A stretch of 64,000 nt of DNA, from contig CAZILL010000002.1 in the NCBI GenBank assembly GCA_964540105.1, positions 62,001-126,000 of the forward strand, written 5' to 3'. The notes below the pieces were generated by a model, which worked only from the letters and a program-made list of their open reading frames with translations, did no database searches and was not told where the DNA came from. Position numbers and translations under genes: made by a program. This DNA is from DATKJY01 sp964540105 (lineage in GTDB: Bacteria; Zixibacteria; MSB-5A5; GN15; FEB-12). Shown piece by piece: positions 34,973 to 44,245 of the stretch; position 1 is the stretch's first letter, and each line of letters begins with the position of its first letter.

Positions 34973-34989
34973 GCGCTCTTTCCAATACT
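34961..34989 (+). promoter_or_regulatory. Sigma70-type promoter candidate for the 35072 gene
   Basis: TTGACA at 34961-34966, 17-bp spacer, AATACT at 34984-34989 (four of six). The leader to the ATG at 35072 would be about 75 bases. Confidence 0.45.
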
Positions 34990-35071
34990 CGGGCAGGGAG
35001 TGAAAGTGTGGATTGAAAGAAATGTCCGGAAACGATGATTATGCTGAAGCGAATTTGAAAGGATGGAAACG

Positions 35072-35716
35072 ATGAAGAAATGCGCGTTCATTGCGATGCT
35101 GGTACTTCTGCTTGCGGCACAAGAGCACGCTGATGCCATGAGTGTTCGAAGCTATGGTGTGAAGGTCGGCCTGGTGCGGGCCGGACAGACGTGGGACTAT
35201 TCGGGCGTCTTATCCCATCTGAAACTATTTGATGAGCAGAGAAGCGGCATCTCTGCGGGACTGTACGTTGAATGGCTCGATTTGCCAGTCGTGAGCTTGG
35301 TAACCGGAGCGGAATATGTTCAGCGCGGGTGTCGTGGCTCTATCCGCCTGACATCAGAAGGAGGTCCCACACCAATCGCGACGAGTACATACAACCCAGG
35401 ACTTGATTATGTGTCGTTTCCAATCCTCCTCAAGGTGCGATACGGCTTTTCTGCCGGCTCAGTCTATGCCTTGGTCGGCCCGCGATACGAGGTCCTGGTG
35501 AGCAGGCACAGCAGCGGGGTCGAAGTTGTCTTCGACCGCGTCAAATCAGAAGATTATGGCCTTACGCTGGGGGCAGGAGTGGAAGTGGCGAATATCGTCA
35601 CAAAAAGCATTGGAGTGGAGTTTCAGTATTGCCCGAATTTCAGGAAGATCTATACGGCGGAACTACTCGCGATAAAGAACAGCTCCCTTGAATTCAAGCT
35701 GGTGGTTGGATTTTGA
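35072..35716 (+). CDS. Outer-membrane beta-barrel protein (PorT/OMP_b-brl-like)
   Basis: Signal peptide to about residue 22, then a small barrel of about 190 residues (about 8 strands) of the PorT/outer-membrane beta-barrel 2 type: YGVKVGLVRAGQTW at the start, VSFPILLKVRYGF and YALVGPRYEVL in the middle, ending KLVVGF with the terminal Phe. The ATG at 35063 is too close to the AAAGGA site; the ATG at 35072 is preferred. It likely sits alone behind its promoter. Function unknown. Confidence 0.75.
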   Translation: MKKCAFIAMLVLLLAAQEHADAMSVRSYGVKVGLVRAGQTWDYSGVLSHLKLFDEQRSGISAGLYVEWLDLPVVSLVTGAEYVQRGCRGSIRLTSEGGPTPIATSTYNPGLDYVSFPILLKVRYGFSAGSVYALVGPRYEVLVSRHSSGVEVVFDRVKSEDYGLTLGAGVEVANIVTKSIGVEFQYCPNFRKIYTAELLAIKNSSLEFKLVVGF

Positions 35717-35843
35717 TCGCGAGGGGCTGAGAAAGGCCTTCCTCGAATGAGAAGGCGTGTGAAGCTGACAGGTCTGCGGTGATCTCTCACGGTCTGTCAC
35801 AGAAGTCCGAACCTGCGGTGGTTCGAAAGGTGTTGAGTCGGCT

Positions 35844-36320
35844 ATGATCAAAGTAGTCGCTTCTCTGCTCGCGTTGGCCTTTGTGGGTTGCCTTGTGCCG
35901 GCGTCTCGATCGGCGCTCGAACAGAAGCAAGGAGTCGAGGGGACAGTGCGTTACAAGCCGGATTATGACCATAGCGATATACAGTTCGCACAGAGACCGC
36001 CCGACCTGACCCCGAGAACGCTGGCTGGAGCTACAATCTATTTGATACGGCACAGACGGCAGGAAATTGGTCAGGTGAACAGCCGGGATATTTTGGACTC
36101 CGTTGTTTCTGACAGCCTTGGTCGTTATCGATTTCGTGCGGCTGCGGGCAGGTATTATCTGGCGCTCGGGAAGAGCGGAATTCAGTCGGTTGTACTTAAG
36201 TACAATCCGAGTGATTCAGTAGGCTTGAATTTTCCGATCAGCACGATTGCTCCGATTGAGATTCGGTCGGGCAAGATGGCAGTGCAAGACTTCGAGATAC
36301 ACAAATTGGTTCCTCAGTAG
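35844..36320 (+). CDS. Exported protein with carboxypeptidase regulatory-like domain
   Basis: Signal peptide (to about residue 24), then a short region with VEGTVRYKPDYD, GATIYLIRH and VVSDSLGRYRFRAAAGRYYLALG, the pattern of a carboxypeptidase regulatory/CnaB-like beta-sandwich found as small modules on exported FCB proteins. The C terminus has KMAVQDFEIHK. 158 residues. Not recognised beyond this. The context of other envelope genes fits a surface or periplasmic accessory role. Confidence 0.6.
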   Translation: MIKVVASLLALAFVGCLVPASRSALEQKQGVEGTVRYKPDYDHSDIQFAQRPPDLTPRTLAGATIYLIRHRRQEIGQVNSRDILDSVVSDSLGRYRFRAAAGRYYLALGKSGIQSVVLKYNPSDSVGLNFPISTIAPIEIRSGKMAVQDFEIHKLVPQ

Positions 36321-36442
36321 ATTCAGGTTCGAGAACCCTGCAGCATCGCTCTCGCCCTTTCGGCGCAATCGAACGTAAAATTCCGAGGGAAGACGACGAT
36401 ACATGAGGAATGATCTCGCCGTTGAGTGCCCCATGTAATTTC

Positions 36443-36472
36443 TTGACAAAAAGGGCATTTTTACCATATTAT
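36443..36472 (+). promoter_or_regulatory. Sigma70-type promoter of the FG-GAP gene
   Basis: TTGACA at 36443-36448, an 18-bp spacer and TATTAT at 36467-36472 (five of six). The context CTTGACAAAAAGG resembles that of the S74 gene promoter at 4169-4197. Confidence 0.55.
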
Positions 36473-36537
36473 ACCTACGATTACTACTTATTAACCGTTC
36501 TTCGGGACGTACCTAAACAAAGAGTGGGAGCATTACT

Positions 36538-38943
36538 GTGAAACTGAGACAAGTCATTCTGGCTGTGGCAAGTATCTGTCTGGCAGGGTCAACGACATTC
36601 GCCTTCACCCCGTTTTTTGAGGCGCGGATCGATTACCTGCTGACCAGCCCTGTTGCGGTAAGCGTCGGTGATTATGACGGGGACGGTTTTCGTGATGTTA
36701 TGGTGGTGAATGGCGGAGACGGTACGGCCACTATGATGAGAAACATCGGCGACGGGAACTTGTCGGCAATAGGGACCTATGCGACCGGGATCAACCCGAG
36801 TGATATGTATAGCGCTGATTTCAATGGCGATGGCAAACCGGATCTGGCTGTTACAAAAACGGGGGATAACGCGGTCTCGATCCTGATAAACACAGGGGGC
36901 GGGATATTTGCTTTTGCTCCTGAGGTCTCCTACGGTGTAGGCGCTTATCCGGCCTCCGTCTGTGGTGGCGATTTCAACGGGGACGGGAAGCTTGACTTGG
37001 CCGTAGCCTGCTTCGATTCCGACGTCATATCGGTTCTGAGAGGAATTGGAGACGGCACTTTCGAAGCGGCCATAAACTATACTACGCTGCCCTCTCAGGG
37101 GGGACCATGGGGGGTTCGAGCTTCAGACTTCGATCTCGACGGACATGTGGATTTGGCGGTAACCAACCGCAGAAGCTACGGGACTATTTCCATTCTGATC
37201 AATGAAGCAGGGACTGGCTTTGCGCCACCGGTCGAGTCTGATCTGGGTGGATACAACGTCTTTTGGGATCCGCAAGCGATTGCGACAGCCGACTTTGACG
37301 GAGATACACATCCGGATCTTGCGATTGCGAACGCTCATTACAAGAACATCGTCATCGTGTTGAACCCAGGGAGAGGGACTTTCGGCAACCCAGTGACATA
37401 TCCAGTCGTGGGCACACCGTGCGCCATTGAGGTTACTGATCTCAACGGGGACGGGAAACCTGACTTGGCGGTAGCAGGGAGTCTTCAGTCGATTTCCTGC
37501 CTTACAAACAACGGGGACGGGACGTTTGCTCTGTCCGACGATTATATTGTGGGGAATAGTCCTGAGGGGATTGCGGTCGGTGATTTGGATGGGGACGGCA
37601 GATCGGAAGTGGTGTCAGCCAACACTGGATCGGGTAGTATCTCCGTGTTCAAGAACAGAGGGACAGGGGAAATGGTTGATCTCCCCACCTGTCCAGTCGG
37701 CTCGAGTCCCAAGTCGGTCTGTGCGGCAGATTTCAATGGGGATAGTAAGCAGGATCTCGCGGTGGTGAATTATGGCGTCATCGCTGCCTGGCAGGGATCG
37801 GTCTCGGTACTGATCGGGAATGGGGACGGGACCTACGCCGATTCAGTTAGTTATCTGACCGGGACCCAATCGAGGTCGGTGACGTCGGGTGATTTCGACG
37901 GTGACGGGAAGCCTGATCTGGCCGTGGCGAACGGCCTGTCGAAGAATATTTCGATTCTGAAGAATAACGGAGACGGAACTTTCGCGGCCGCGGTCAATTA
38001 CGCGCTTCTGAGTGGCCCTAACTGTGTTCAGGCCAGTGACCTCAATGGGGACGGGAAGATCGATCTGGCCGCTTCGAACGGCGGCAAGACGTCAGTGCTG
38101 ATGAATAACGGTGACGGCACTTTCGCAGCGGCTGTCGATTATGGAAATTCAGGGAGCATGACCTCGCTGTGTATTGTCGATCTGAACAAGGATGGGTGGC
38201 CGGATATCGCCACGACCAACAGCTCCGGGGCCGGAAGCGTCGTCGTCTGGACGAACAACGGGGACGGCACCTTTGTCGGCGGTGGCGGCGTGGCGGGAAT
38301 CGGACTGAATTCTCAGAGTATAGCCAGCGGCGATTTCGACGGGGACGGGCGGCAGGATCTGGCCGTGCCGACCTATGTCGTAAGTGGCGCCAATAATGTC
38401 CTGATCTTGAGAAACATCGGGGGTGGGAGTTTCTCGGTGACGACCTACTCAGTGCCATCCAGACCGTGGGGCGTTTGTGCGGTCGATCTTGACGGGAACG
38501 GAAAGCCCGAAGTGATGGTGTCGTGCTATGGGGCAAATGTTGTATCGATGCTCAGAAACTATGGGGATGGCACGTTTACCCTCGAGGCACATTACGGAGT
38601 CGGCGATTCCCCTCAGGGGGTGGTTGCGGTCGACCTCAATGGAGACGGTAATAAGGACTTGGCGGTGGCCAATTGGAAGGGGAACAATGTGTCGGTGATG
38701 ATCAATAAGGTTGTCCCGACCTCATGCTGCATCGGGACTACCGGCAACACTGATGGCGACCCGTCGGGAATGGTCGACATTTCGGATATTTCCGCAATAG
38801 TCGACTATCTGGTGAGTTCACTGCCGATGTCGCCGTGCTTTGCAGAGAATGAAGTTAACCGGGACGGCACGATCGATATCAGTGACCTGCAGGCGTTGAT
38901 TGACTACCTTGTGCTGAGCTTGCCGCTGCCGCTTTGCCCGTGA
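36538..38943 (+). CDS. Secreted FG-GAP (VCBS) repeat protein with dockerin-like tail
   Basis: Signal peptide to about residue 22. About fourteen FG-GAP/VCBS repeats follow, with the Ca-binding core DFNGDGKPDLAV repeated at about 50-residue steps, forming a predicted beta-propeller. The last 70 residues start CCIGTTGNTDGD and carry two EF-hand-like stretches (VDISDISAIVDYL and NRDGTIDISDLQALIDYL) and end LPLCP. The GTG start at 36538 has GTGGGAG upstream and a good promoter. Likely surface or secreted adhesin. The tail is shared with the next two large genes. Ligand unknown. Confidence 0.87.
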   Translation: MKLRQVILAVASICLAGSTTFAFTPFFEARIDYLLTSPVAVSVGDYDGDGFRDVMVVNGGDGTATMMRNIGDGNLSAIGTYATGINPSDMYSADFNGDGKPDLAVTKTGDNAVSILINTGGGIFAFAPEVSYGVGAYPASVCGGDFNGDGKLDLAVACFDSDVISVLRGIGDGTFEAAINYTTLPSQGGPWGVRASDFDLDGHVDLAVTNRRSYGTISILINEAGTGFAPPVESDLGGYNVFWDPQAIATADFDGDTHPDLAIANAHYKNIVIVLNPGRGTFGNPVTYPVVGTPCAIEVTDLNGDGKPDLAVAGSLQSISCLTNNGDGTFALSDDYIVGNSPEGIAVGDLDGDGRSEVVSANTGSGSISVFKNRGTGEMVDLPTCPVGSSPKSVCAADFNGDSKQDLAVVNYGVIAAWQGSVSVLIGNGDGTYADSVSYLTGTQSRSVTSGDFDGDGKPDLAVANGLSKNISILKNNGDGTFAAAVNYALLSGPNCVQASDLNGDGKIDLAASNGGKTSVLMNNGDGTFAAAVDYGNSGSMTSLCIVDLNKDGWPDIATTNSSGAGSVVVWTNNGDGTFVGGGGVAGIGLNSQSIASGDFDGDGRQDLAVPTYVVSGANNVLILRNIGGGSFSVTTYSVPSRPWGVCAVDLDGNGKPEVMVSCYGANVVSMLRNYGDGTFTLEAHYGVGDSPQGVVAVDLNGDGNKDLAVANWKGNNVSVMINKVVPTSCCIGTTGNTDGDPSGMVDISDISAIVDYLVSSLPMSPCFAENEVNRDGTIDISDLQALIDYLVLSLPLPLCP

Positions 38944-39013
38944 GTTACCGTGTGAGGCAACGCCGCTGGTGTGATCGTGCGGATGAGGGGCTTGAGCAAG
39001 TGAGCTGTATCGC

Positions 39014-39622
39014 GTGATGAGAAGATTGTTCAATCAGATTCTCCTGGCAATGGTGTCGCTTCTGATAAGTGGCTCATTGTCGTTTGCGGAAGTGAGAACC
39101 AACCCCACTGAGTCGGCGACTTGTGTCCCTAACAACTTGTCAAAGCAAGCTCCACCGATCAAGACTGAATCCACGGTCAATCAGGCGGGAGCGAATCAGA
39201 ACCACCCCGCTGCACCACAAGCCGCAGTAAACCCTGCGACAGGCGAACTGATAAAGTGGCGAGTTGTCTCCGGCGGGGGGCAGCGCAAGAGTTCTGCACA
39301 TTATGTCCTGAACGGGACGCTCGGGCAGATAGCAGCCGGAGAAGCCACGACAACGAACTACAAAGTGAACCAGGGGTTCTGGCAGGCCTTTGTTCCTGCG
39401 GCGTGCTGTCTCGGCACAACTGGAAACACGGATGGCGATCCGGTGGATATTGTTGACATATCGGATGTCTTTGCGATCGTTGGCTATCTGGTGAGCTCAA
39501 TTCCGATGTCGACGTGCTTTGCCGAGAATGAAGTCACACGGGACGGCACGATCGATATCAGTGATCTTCAGGCGCTCGTTGACTTCCTTGTCATCAGTTT
39601 ACCGCTACCAGCCTGCCCGTAG
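39014..39622 (+). CDS. Small secreted protein with dockerin-like tail
   Basis: Signal peptide to about residue 25 (SLSFA), a Pro/Asn/Ala-rich low-complexity linker, then a 40-residue stretch with WRVVSGGGQRKSSAHYVLNGTLGQ and NYKVNQGFWQAF, a motif common at the start of FCB surface proteins, then the tail CCLGTTGNTDGD with VDISDVFAIVGYL and TRDGTIDISDLQALVDFL. The tail is a near-duplicate of that of the preceding gene in both protein and DNA. GTG at 39014 or ATG at 39017. It follows the FG-GAP gene by about 70 bases and may share its transcript. A strong terminator follows. Confidence 0.75.
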   Translation: MMRRLFNQILLAMVSLLISGSLSFAEVRTNPTESATCVPNNLSKQAPPIKTESTVNQAGANQNHPAAPQAAVNPATGELIKWRVVSGGGQRKSSAHYVLNGTLGQIAAGEATTTNYKVNQGFWQAFVPAACCLGTTGNTDGDPVDIVDISDVFAIVGYLVSSIPMSTCFAENEVTRDGTIDISDLQALVDFLVISLPLPACP

Positions 39623-39670
39623 GGGGAGTGAATTGGACGCAATGGCGCGGTTCGCGAGCGATGGCGGATT

Positions 39671-39711
39671 CGAGGCCGATAGCACAAGGCTGTCGGCCTC
39701 GTTTTTTTTTC
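39671..39711 (+). terminator. Rho-independent terminator
   Basis: A 13-bp stem (CGAGGCCGATAGC / GCTGTCGGCCTCG, one G-U pair) with a 5-base loop is followed by ten T. It ends the 36538-39622 transcript. Confidence 0.9.
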
Positions 39712-39793
39712 TTTGGAGAACAGGGTCAAGGCAGTATACTATAAGAGTTACGCCCATACTTACCTCACGACCTGAACAAGGGAGACGGATATC

Positions 39794-42700
39794 ATGCACT
39801 TTCGCCTGATTTGCGCAGAATCGGTTCTTATCGCGGGCCTGTTGATCTCAGTCGCGGCCACCAGTGATTCTCAGTCAGCTCACCAGTCAACCCAGCTCGC
39901 CGAATACGGCATGAGACTGTCGTCGTCTCCTTTGGCGTTCACCAAGAACCTGGGTCAATGGCCAGACAGCATTCTGTTTCGCGCCGACGGTAATGGGGCC
40001 ACGATGTGGTTGACAGCGACCGGAGCCTACTATCAACTATTCAAACGAATTCCCGGGGACGCAAAGTCGCCGATGGGCTATGTGCGGCAGGACAATGCGC
40101 TCAATCAGATCGGCAGATGCTCGCCGGAGCGAGATAGTATTGAGACCATCCTCATCAAGGCGAGTTTCATTGGAGCGAATCCGACGCCGAATGTCGAAGG
40201 AGACAATGAGATATCGTACAAGTGTAATTTCTTCCTGGGGAACGACTCCTGTACGTGGCGGACAGATGTTCCTAACTACACTTCTACTGTTTACAGGAAT
40301 CTGTATTCAGGGATCGATCTGAAGTACTATGGCAATGGGAGGCAGATGGAGTATGATTTCGTCGTGGCACCCGGTGCGGACTATTCGCAGATACGGATCC
40401 GCTATGATGGAGCGATCTCGATGTCGGTAGGCGGGTCGGGTGAGTTGGTCATAGAGACTGAGTATGGCTCAATCATCGAGCGGTCGCCTGTTGTCTACCA
40501 GATTGAAGATGGGAAGAGAAGGGAACTTGCAGCGGAATACACGCTGTGTGGCGGTAACAGTTTCGGATTCAGTTTATCGAGCGAATACAATGCCGACTTT
40601 GCCGTCATCATTGACCCGGTTTTGGTATACAGCACGTATTTAGGGGGAAGCTCGTTCGAGTGGGGTACTGGTCTTGCGATCGATCAATCAAGGAACGCTT
40701 ACATGGCCGGTCGGACTTCCTCAGCCGATTTTCCTAAGTTGAATCCCTATGACAACAGTCTTGGGGGAGGGAACGACGTGTTCGTGACGAAGTTGGCGCC
40801 AGGGGGAAGAGATCTAGTCTACAGCACATATCTGGGGGGAACCAACTCTGAGTATGACGCTGCGATAGCAGCGGATCAGGGGGGTAGTGCGTTCTTGACA
40901 GGTTACACGTATTCAACAGATTTCCCAACGCAGAATGCCTATGACAATAGCTATGGCGGCAACGTTGACGCATTCGCTGTGAAGTTGGGAGTTGACGGCA
41001 ACACTTTGGCTTACAGCACTTATCTTGGTGGAAGTGGCTACGACATCGGCCGGAGCATAGCTGTTGACGCACTTGGCAACGCTTTTGTGACTGGTGGAAC
41101 TCAATCTACTAGTTTTCCTACGGCAAATGCCTTCAGGGCTACGTTGGCAGGTGGTTTGGACGGATTCCTAACCGGTTTCACTCCTGACGGCGGTTCGCTG
41201 ATATTTAGCACGTATCTTGGGGGAAGCGGTGAGGATGAGGCTCGAGACGTTGCATTGGACATCTACGGGAACGTGTACACCACCGGATACACGAAATCCT
41301 CGAACTTCCCAACCAAGAATGCATATGATACCAGCTTGAGTGGATCGGTTGACGCTTTCGTAACCAAGCTCCCGTCCTCTGGATCAAGCCCCATTTACAG
41401 CACCTATTTGGGTGGAAGTACCAGTGATTCTGCGATGGGGATAGTTGTTGATGAGGAGGGGAGCGCATACGTCGCAGGATTCACGTATTCGATTGACTTC
41501 CCCACTCTCAATGCATACGACAACTTGAAAGGCGTCTCCTCAGATGTCTTTGTCACCAAGATCACCGCCAGTGGAAGTGGGCTCGCTTACAGCACTTTTG
41601 TCGGTGGCAATGGGTACGAAATCGCCAGGGGAATAGCAGTTGACGGCTACCGAAGCTTGTACGTCACCGGGTATACTCAGTCCTCTGACTTTCCAACTCA
41701 AAGCGCATACGATGATACTTATGGCGGTGGTGGCATGAGAGATGGGTTTGTACTTAAGTTAGTGCCTGCAGGTAACGACCTCGTCTATAGTACTTATCTT
41801 GGGGGTAGCGGTGATGACGATGCCTATTCAGTAGCGGTCGATGCTTCCGGGAACGCATATATATCCGGTATGACTACTTCCTCCAATTTCCCGACAGCGA
41901 ACGCTTACGACAATGCGCTGGGTGGCGCCTACGATGGTTTTGTGACCAAGCTGTCCGCAAGCGCAGGTGAACCGTTCACTGTCTCTCCCACGAACGACAC
42001 CGCCGATGTGTATTTCATCAGGCAAGCCGATCTCGACATGGATAACAGTATCGATCTCGTCTACACTGGAACGAAAGCAGACAGTCTTTACATCGTTTAT
42101 GGCACGACGGGCAGCAGCTTCGAGAAACCTCGCGCGTATTACAAGATAAGGAATGCAGCTCTGACAGTTGACTACATCAATGGTGATACGTTATTAGATA
42201 TCGTTGCCCGCACATCGACCCAAGTCCACATCTTGCTAAATTCCGGCGGCCGGAATTTCTCCCTCGATTCCCTACCCGTGACTGCTCCGCCACACATTGA
42301 TTTCTCAGACAACACGTCGATCGTCCCGTCCATCGCCAGCGGGTTCTTCAATAATGACGCTTACAAGGATCTCGTGACAAGCCCAAACAATGTGCTTTAT
42401 GGGAACGGCTTCGGCGGTTTCCCAGCAAGCAGCACCTTTCCGTACGCCTTCGACGCTGTGGCGACAGCTGACTTCAATAGTGACGGGGTTGATGACATGG
42501 TCGCGACAATCGGTGATTCGGCTAAGGTTTTCATCAACGATGGCACGGGTGTCATGACTCAATCTTCCGCCGTGCGAATCGGGTACCATGCATTCGATGT
42601 CTCAAATGCCATCGCCGGGGTTGATTTCAATAAGGATGGCATGGCTGACTTCGCCGTTGTGACGGGGAAGACTTCAATCGGAGCCTCGGATACGAGTTTG

Positions 42701-43924
42701 GTGACGGTCGCGTCAGGCAATGGTCTGGGTGGGATTCAGAGCACTGACAGCATTCGTATTCTCGGCTCTGCCGTGAACCTCGCTGTCAATGACGTCAATC
42801 GGGACAAGAACCTCGATCTGACTATTGTGAATGCGCGAACTCGGACGCTCGAGATCTATAATGGAAACGGCCTGGGCCAGTTCCCAGACTCGTCGAGCGC
42901 TTATCTTGGCATCGGAAATAAGGCGTTGTTGGCTCTTGCTACAGCAGACCTCAACCGGGACGGGAACCCTGACTACGCATCCGGCGGTGATAGCACGGCC
43001 ATCATAATTGCCACGAATCAGATCCCCGCACAGCCGGTCCTGTCCCAAGAAATGGTCATATCGGGCTACGGGGGGATAGATTTCAAGGTTAAGAATCCAC
43101 TGAACTACACAATATCTCGAGAAGTGCAAACGGTCGCGGGGTCGGCGTTCTGGCGCTTTGATATAGATCACGATGGCACACCGGATGGAAGGGCATTTGA
43201 CTACAACTTGCTCAATGGCGAGTACGGAATAGTAATTCGTCCTCGGCCCGGTACGACGCCACCCGGAACGATCTTTTCCTGTGAGATTCGCATTGACGGT
43301 TCAGACCAGCTTCACCGATTATTCAACAACTACACAGAGAGCTGGGGGAATCTCCAGAACACGCTCGACGCACGAGTCGCCACTGATAGCCTGGTCTTCT
43401 TCTTCGAGGTAGAGCCAGTGTCGTCGATCTCGCCCAGAAATGGCGTAAGAACACATAGTCAACAACCCGGATTCGAGTGGGGGCGGTTGATCGACCCTGT
43501 CGGCGTCACGAACTACCAATTTCAGCTCGATAAGTACGTTGACCTGCACGCTCCTATGTACAACGACTCGAGTCTGACCTCGCCGAGGTTTTTTGTCAAC
43601 ACATCGCTCGGTCTTGATTCGGTCTACTACTGGCGCGTACGAGCCAAAAGAGCGGGAAGTTGGGATGCCTATTCTCGAACATTTGCGGCATTTATTGGAC
43701 CGGGCTGCTGTGCTGGTGCGACCGGCAACACTGATGGATCAGGCGAAGATGTAGTCGACATTTCCGATGTCTTTGCGGTTGTCGACTATCTCGGATCAAG
43801 CATACCGCTCTCAAGCTGTGCGCCTGAGAATGATGTCAATATTGATGGCACAATCGATATTTCCGATCTCTTCGCCTTGATCGATTATCTGAGTGGGGCG
43901 GCGGCGTTGCCGTTGTGTCCATAG
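39794..43924 (+). CDS. 1376-residue secreted SBBP/FG-GAP protein with dockerin-like tail
   Basis: Signal peptide, then an N-terminal region (about 35-275) with FTKNLGQWPDSILFRADGNG of the type preceding SBBP repeats. Seven SBBP repeats of about 62-66 residues lie at about 279-720 (nucleotides 40628-41960), each starting YSTYLGGS or a close variant. A second section (about 725-1100) has FG-GAP-like Ca-binding segments (DLDMDNSIDLVYTG, DFNSDGVDDMVATI, DVNRDKNLDLTIV), then an Ig/Fn3-like module, and the tail CCAGATGNTDG with VVDISDVFAVVDYL, NIDGTIDISDLFALIDYL and LPLCP. The ATG follows GGGAGACGG. Predicted cell-surface propeller protein. Confidence 0.87.
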   Translation: MHFRLICAESVLIAGLLISVAATSDSQSAHQSTQLAEYGMRLSSSPLAFTKNLGQWPDSILFRADGNGATMWLTATGAYYQLFKRIPGDAKSPMGYVRQDNALNQIGRCSPERDSIETILIKASFIGANPTPNVEGDNEISYKCNFFLGNDSCTWRTDVPNYTSTVYRNLYSGIDLKYYGNGRQMEYDFVVAPGADYSQIRIRYDGAISMSVGGSGELVIETEYGSIIERSPVVYQIEDGKRRELAAEYTLCGGNSFGFSLSSEYNADFAVIIDPVLVYSTYLGGSSFEWGTGLAIDQSRNAYMAGRTSSADFPKLNPYDNSLGGGNDVFVTKLAPGGRDLVYSTYLGGTNSEYDAAIAADQGGSAFLTGYTYSTDFPTQNAYDNSYGGNVDAFAVKLGVDGNTLAYSTYLGGSGYDIGRSIAVDALGNAFVTGGTQSTSFPTANAFRATLAGGLDGFLTGFTPDGGSLIFSTYLGGSGEDEARDVALDIYGNVYTTGYTKSSNFPTKNAYDTSLSGSVDAFVTKLPSSGSSPIYSTYLGGSTSDSAMGIVVDEEGSAYVAGFTYSIDFPTLNAYDNLKGVSSDVFVTKITASGSGLAYSTFVGGNGYEIARGIAVDGYRSLYVTGYTQSSDFPTQSAYDDTYGGGGMRDGFVLKLVPAGNDLVYSTYLGGSGDDDAYSVAVDASGNAYISGMTTSSNFPTANAYDNALGGAYDGFVTKLSASAGEPFTVSPTNDTADVYFIRQADLDMDNSIDLVYTGTKADSLYIVYGTTGSSFEKPRAYYKIRNAALTVDYINGDTLLDIVARTSTQVHILLNSGGRNFSLDSLPVTAPPHIDFSDNTSIVPSIASGFFNNDAYKDLVTSPNNVLYGNGFGGFPASSTFPYAFDAVATADFNSDGVDDMVATIGDSAKVFINDGTGVMTQSSAVRIGYHAFDVSNAIAGVDFNKDGMADFAVVTGKTSIGASDTSLVTVASGNGLGGIQSTDSIRILGSAVNLAVNDVNRDKNLDLTIVNARTRTLEIYNGNGLGQFPDSSSAYLGIGNKALLALATADLNRDGNPDYASGGDSTAIIIATNQIPAQPVLSQEMVISGYGGIDFKVKNPLNYTISREVQTVAGSAFWRFDIDHDGTPDGRAFDYNLLNGEYGIVIRPRPGTTPPGTIFSCEIRIDGSDQLHRLFNNYTESWGNLQNTLDARVATDSLVFFFEVEPVSSISPRNGVRTHSQQPGFEWGRLIDPVGVTNYQFQLDKYVDLHAPMYNDSSLTSPRFFVNTSLGLDSVYYWRVRAKRAGSWDAYSRTFAAFIGPGCCAGATGNTDGSGEDVVDISDVFAVVDYLGSSIPLSSCAPENDVNIDGTIDISDLFALIDYLSGAAALPLCP

Positions 43925-44067
43925 CCCACTGCGTGGGGACAGGTCCGCTTCGCCTGTGGCTGTAGACGGCGAAGGAGTACATGACGGCGGGTCTTCCCTC
44001 TTGAAGAGGGTCAGGCACATCCTCACCAAGGGCGAGTGCAAGTCGTGAAGAAACACTTGAACGTTGA

Positions 44068-44120
44068 ACCCCTCAACCGGCCCTTCGGACCACCTTCTCC
44101 CCAGCGGGGAGAAGGGGAGA
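44068..44120. repeat. Palindromic intergenic repeat, copy B
   Basis: The 10-bp perfect stem CCTTCTCCCC at 44093-44102 and GGGGAGAAGG at 44106-44115 is the same as in copy A, in the opposite orientation, and the flanks (GAACCCCTCAACC and following) also match. A third partial core is near 44140-44157 (TTTCTCCCCCAGCGGGGA). Confidence 0.7.
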
Positions 44121-44170
44121 TGGTTCATTCGCGACTCTGTTTCTCCCCCAGCGGGGATCGTATGGAACAA

Positions 44171-44245
44171 ACCGGTGACATTGTTTACATACTAGACCGG
44201 TAACATGACTTACAAGATAGACCGGAGAGATGGTTTGTACGCTCC
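44171..44245. repeat. Three 25-bp tandem repeats
   Basis: Units at 44171-44195, 44196-44220 and 44221-44245 each start ACCGG, with a related TxACAT/TTAC core; units 1 and 2 are the closest. The ACCGGTGACATTGTTTACA pattern resembles the ends of IS481-like elements, from memory, so this may be the end of a lost insertion sequence or a set of binding sites. Confidence 0.55.

Noticed and set aside
36321..36345. GGTTCGAGAACC, resembling a tRNA T-arm
   Set aside because: No acceptor or anticodon stems can be built around it; probably a chance palindrome.
40628..41960. Regular repeats that could look like a CRISPR or satellite array
   Set aside because: The repeats are coding SBBP units of about 190 bp with conserved protein pattern, not short direct repeats with spacers.
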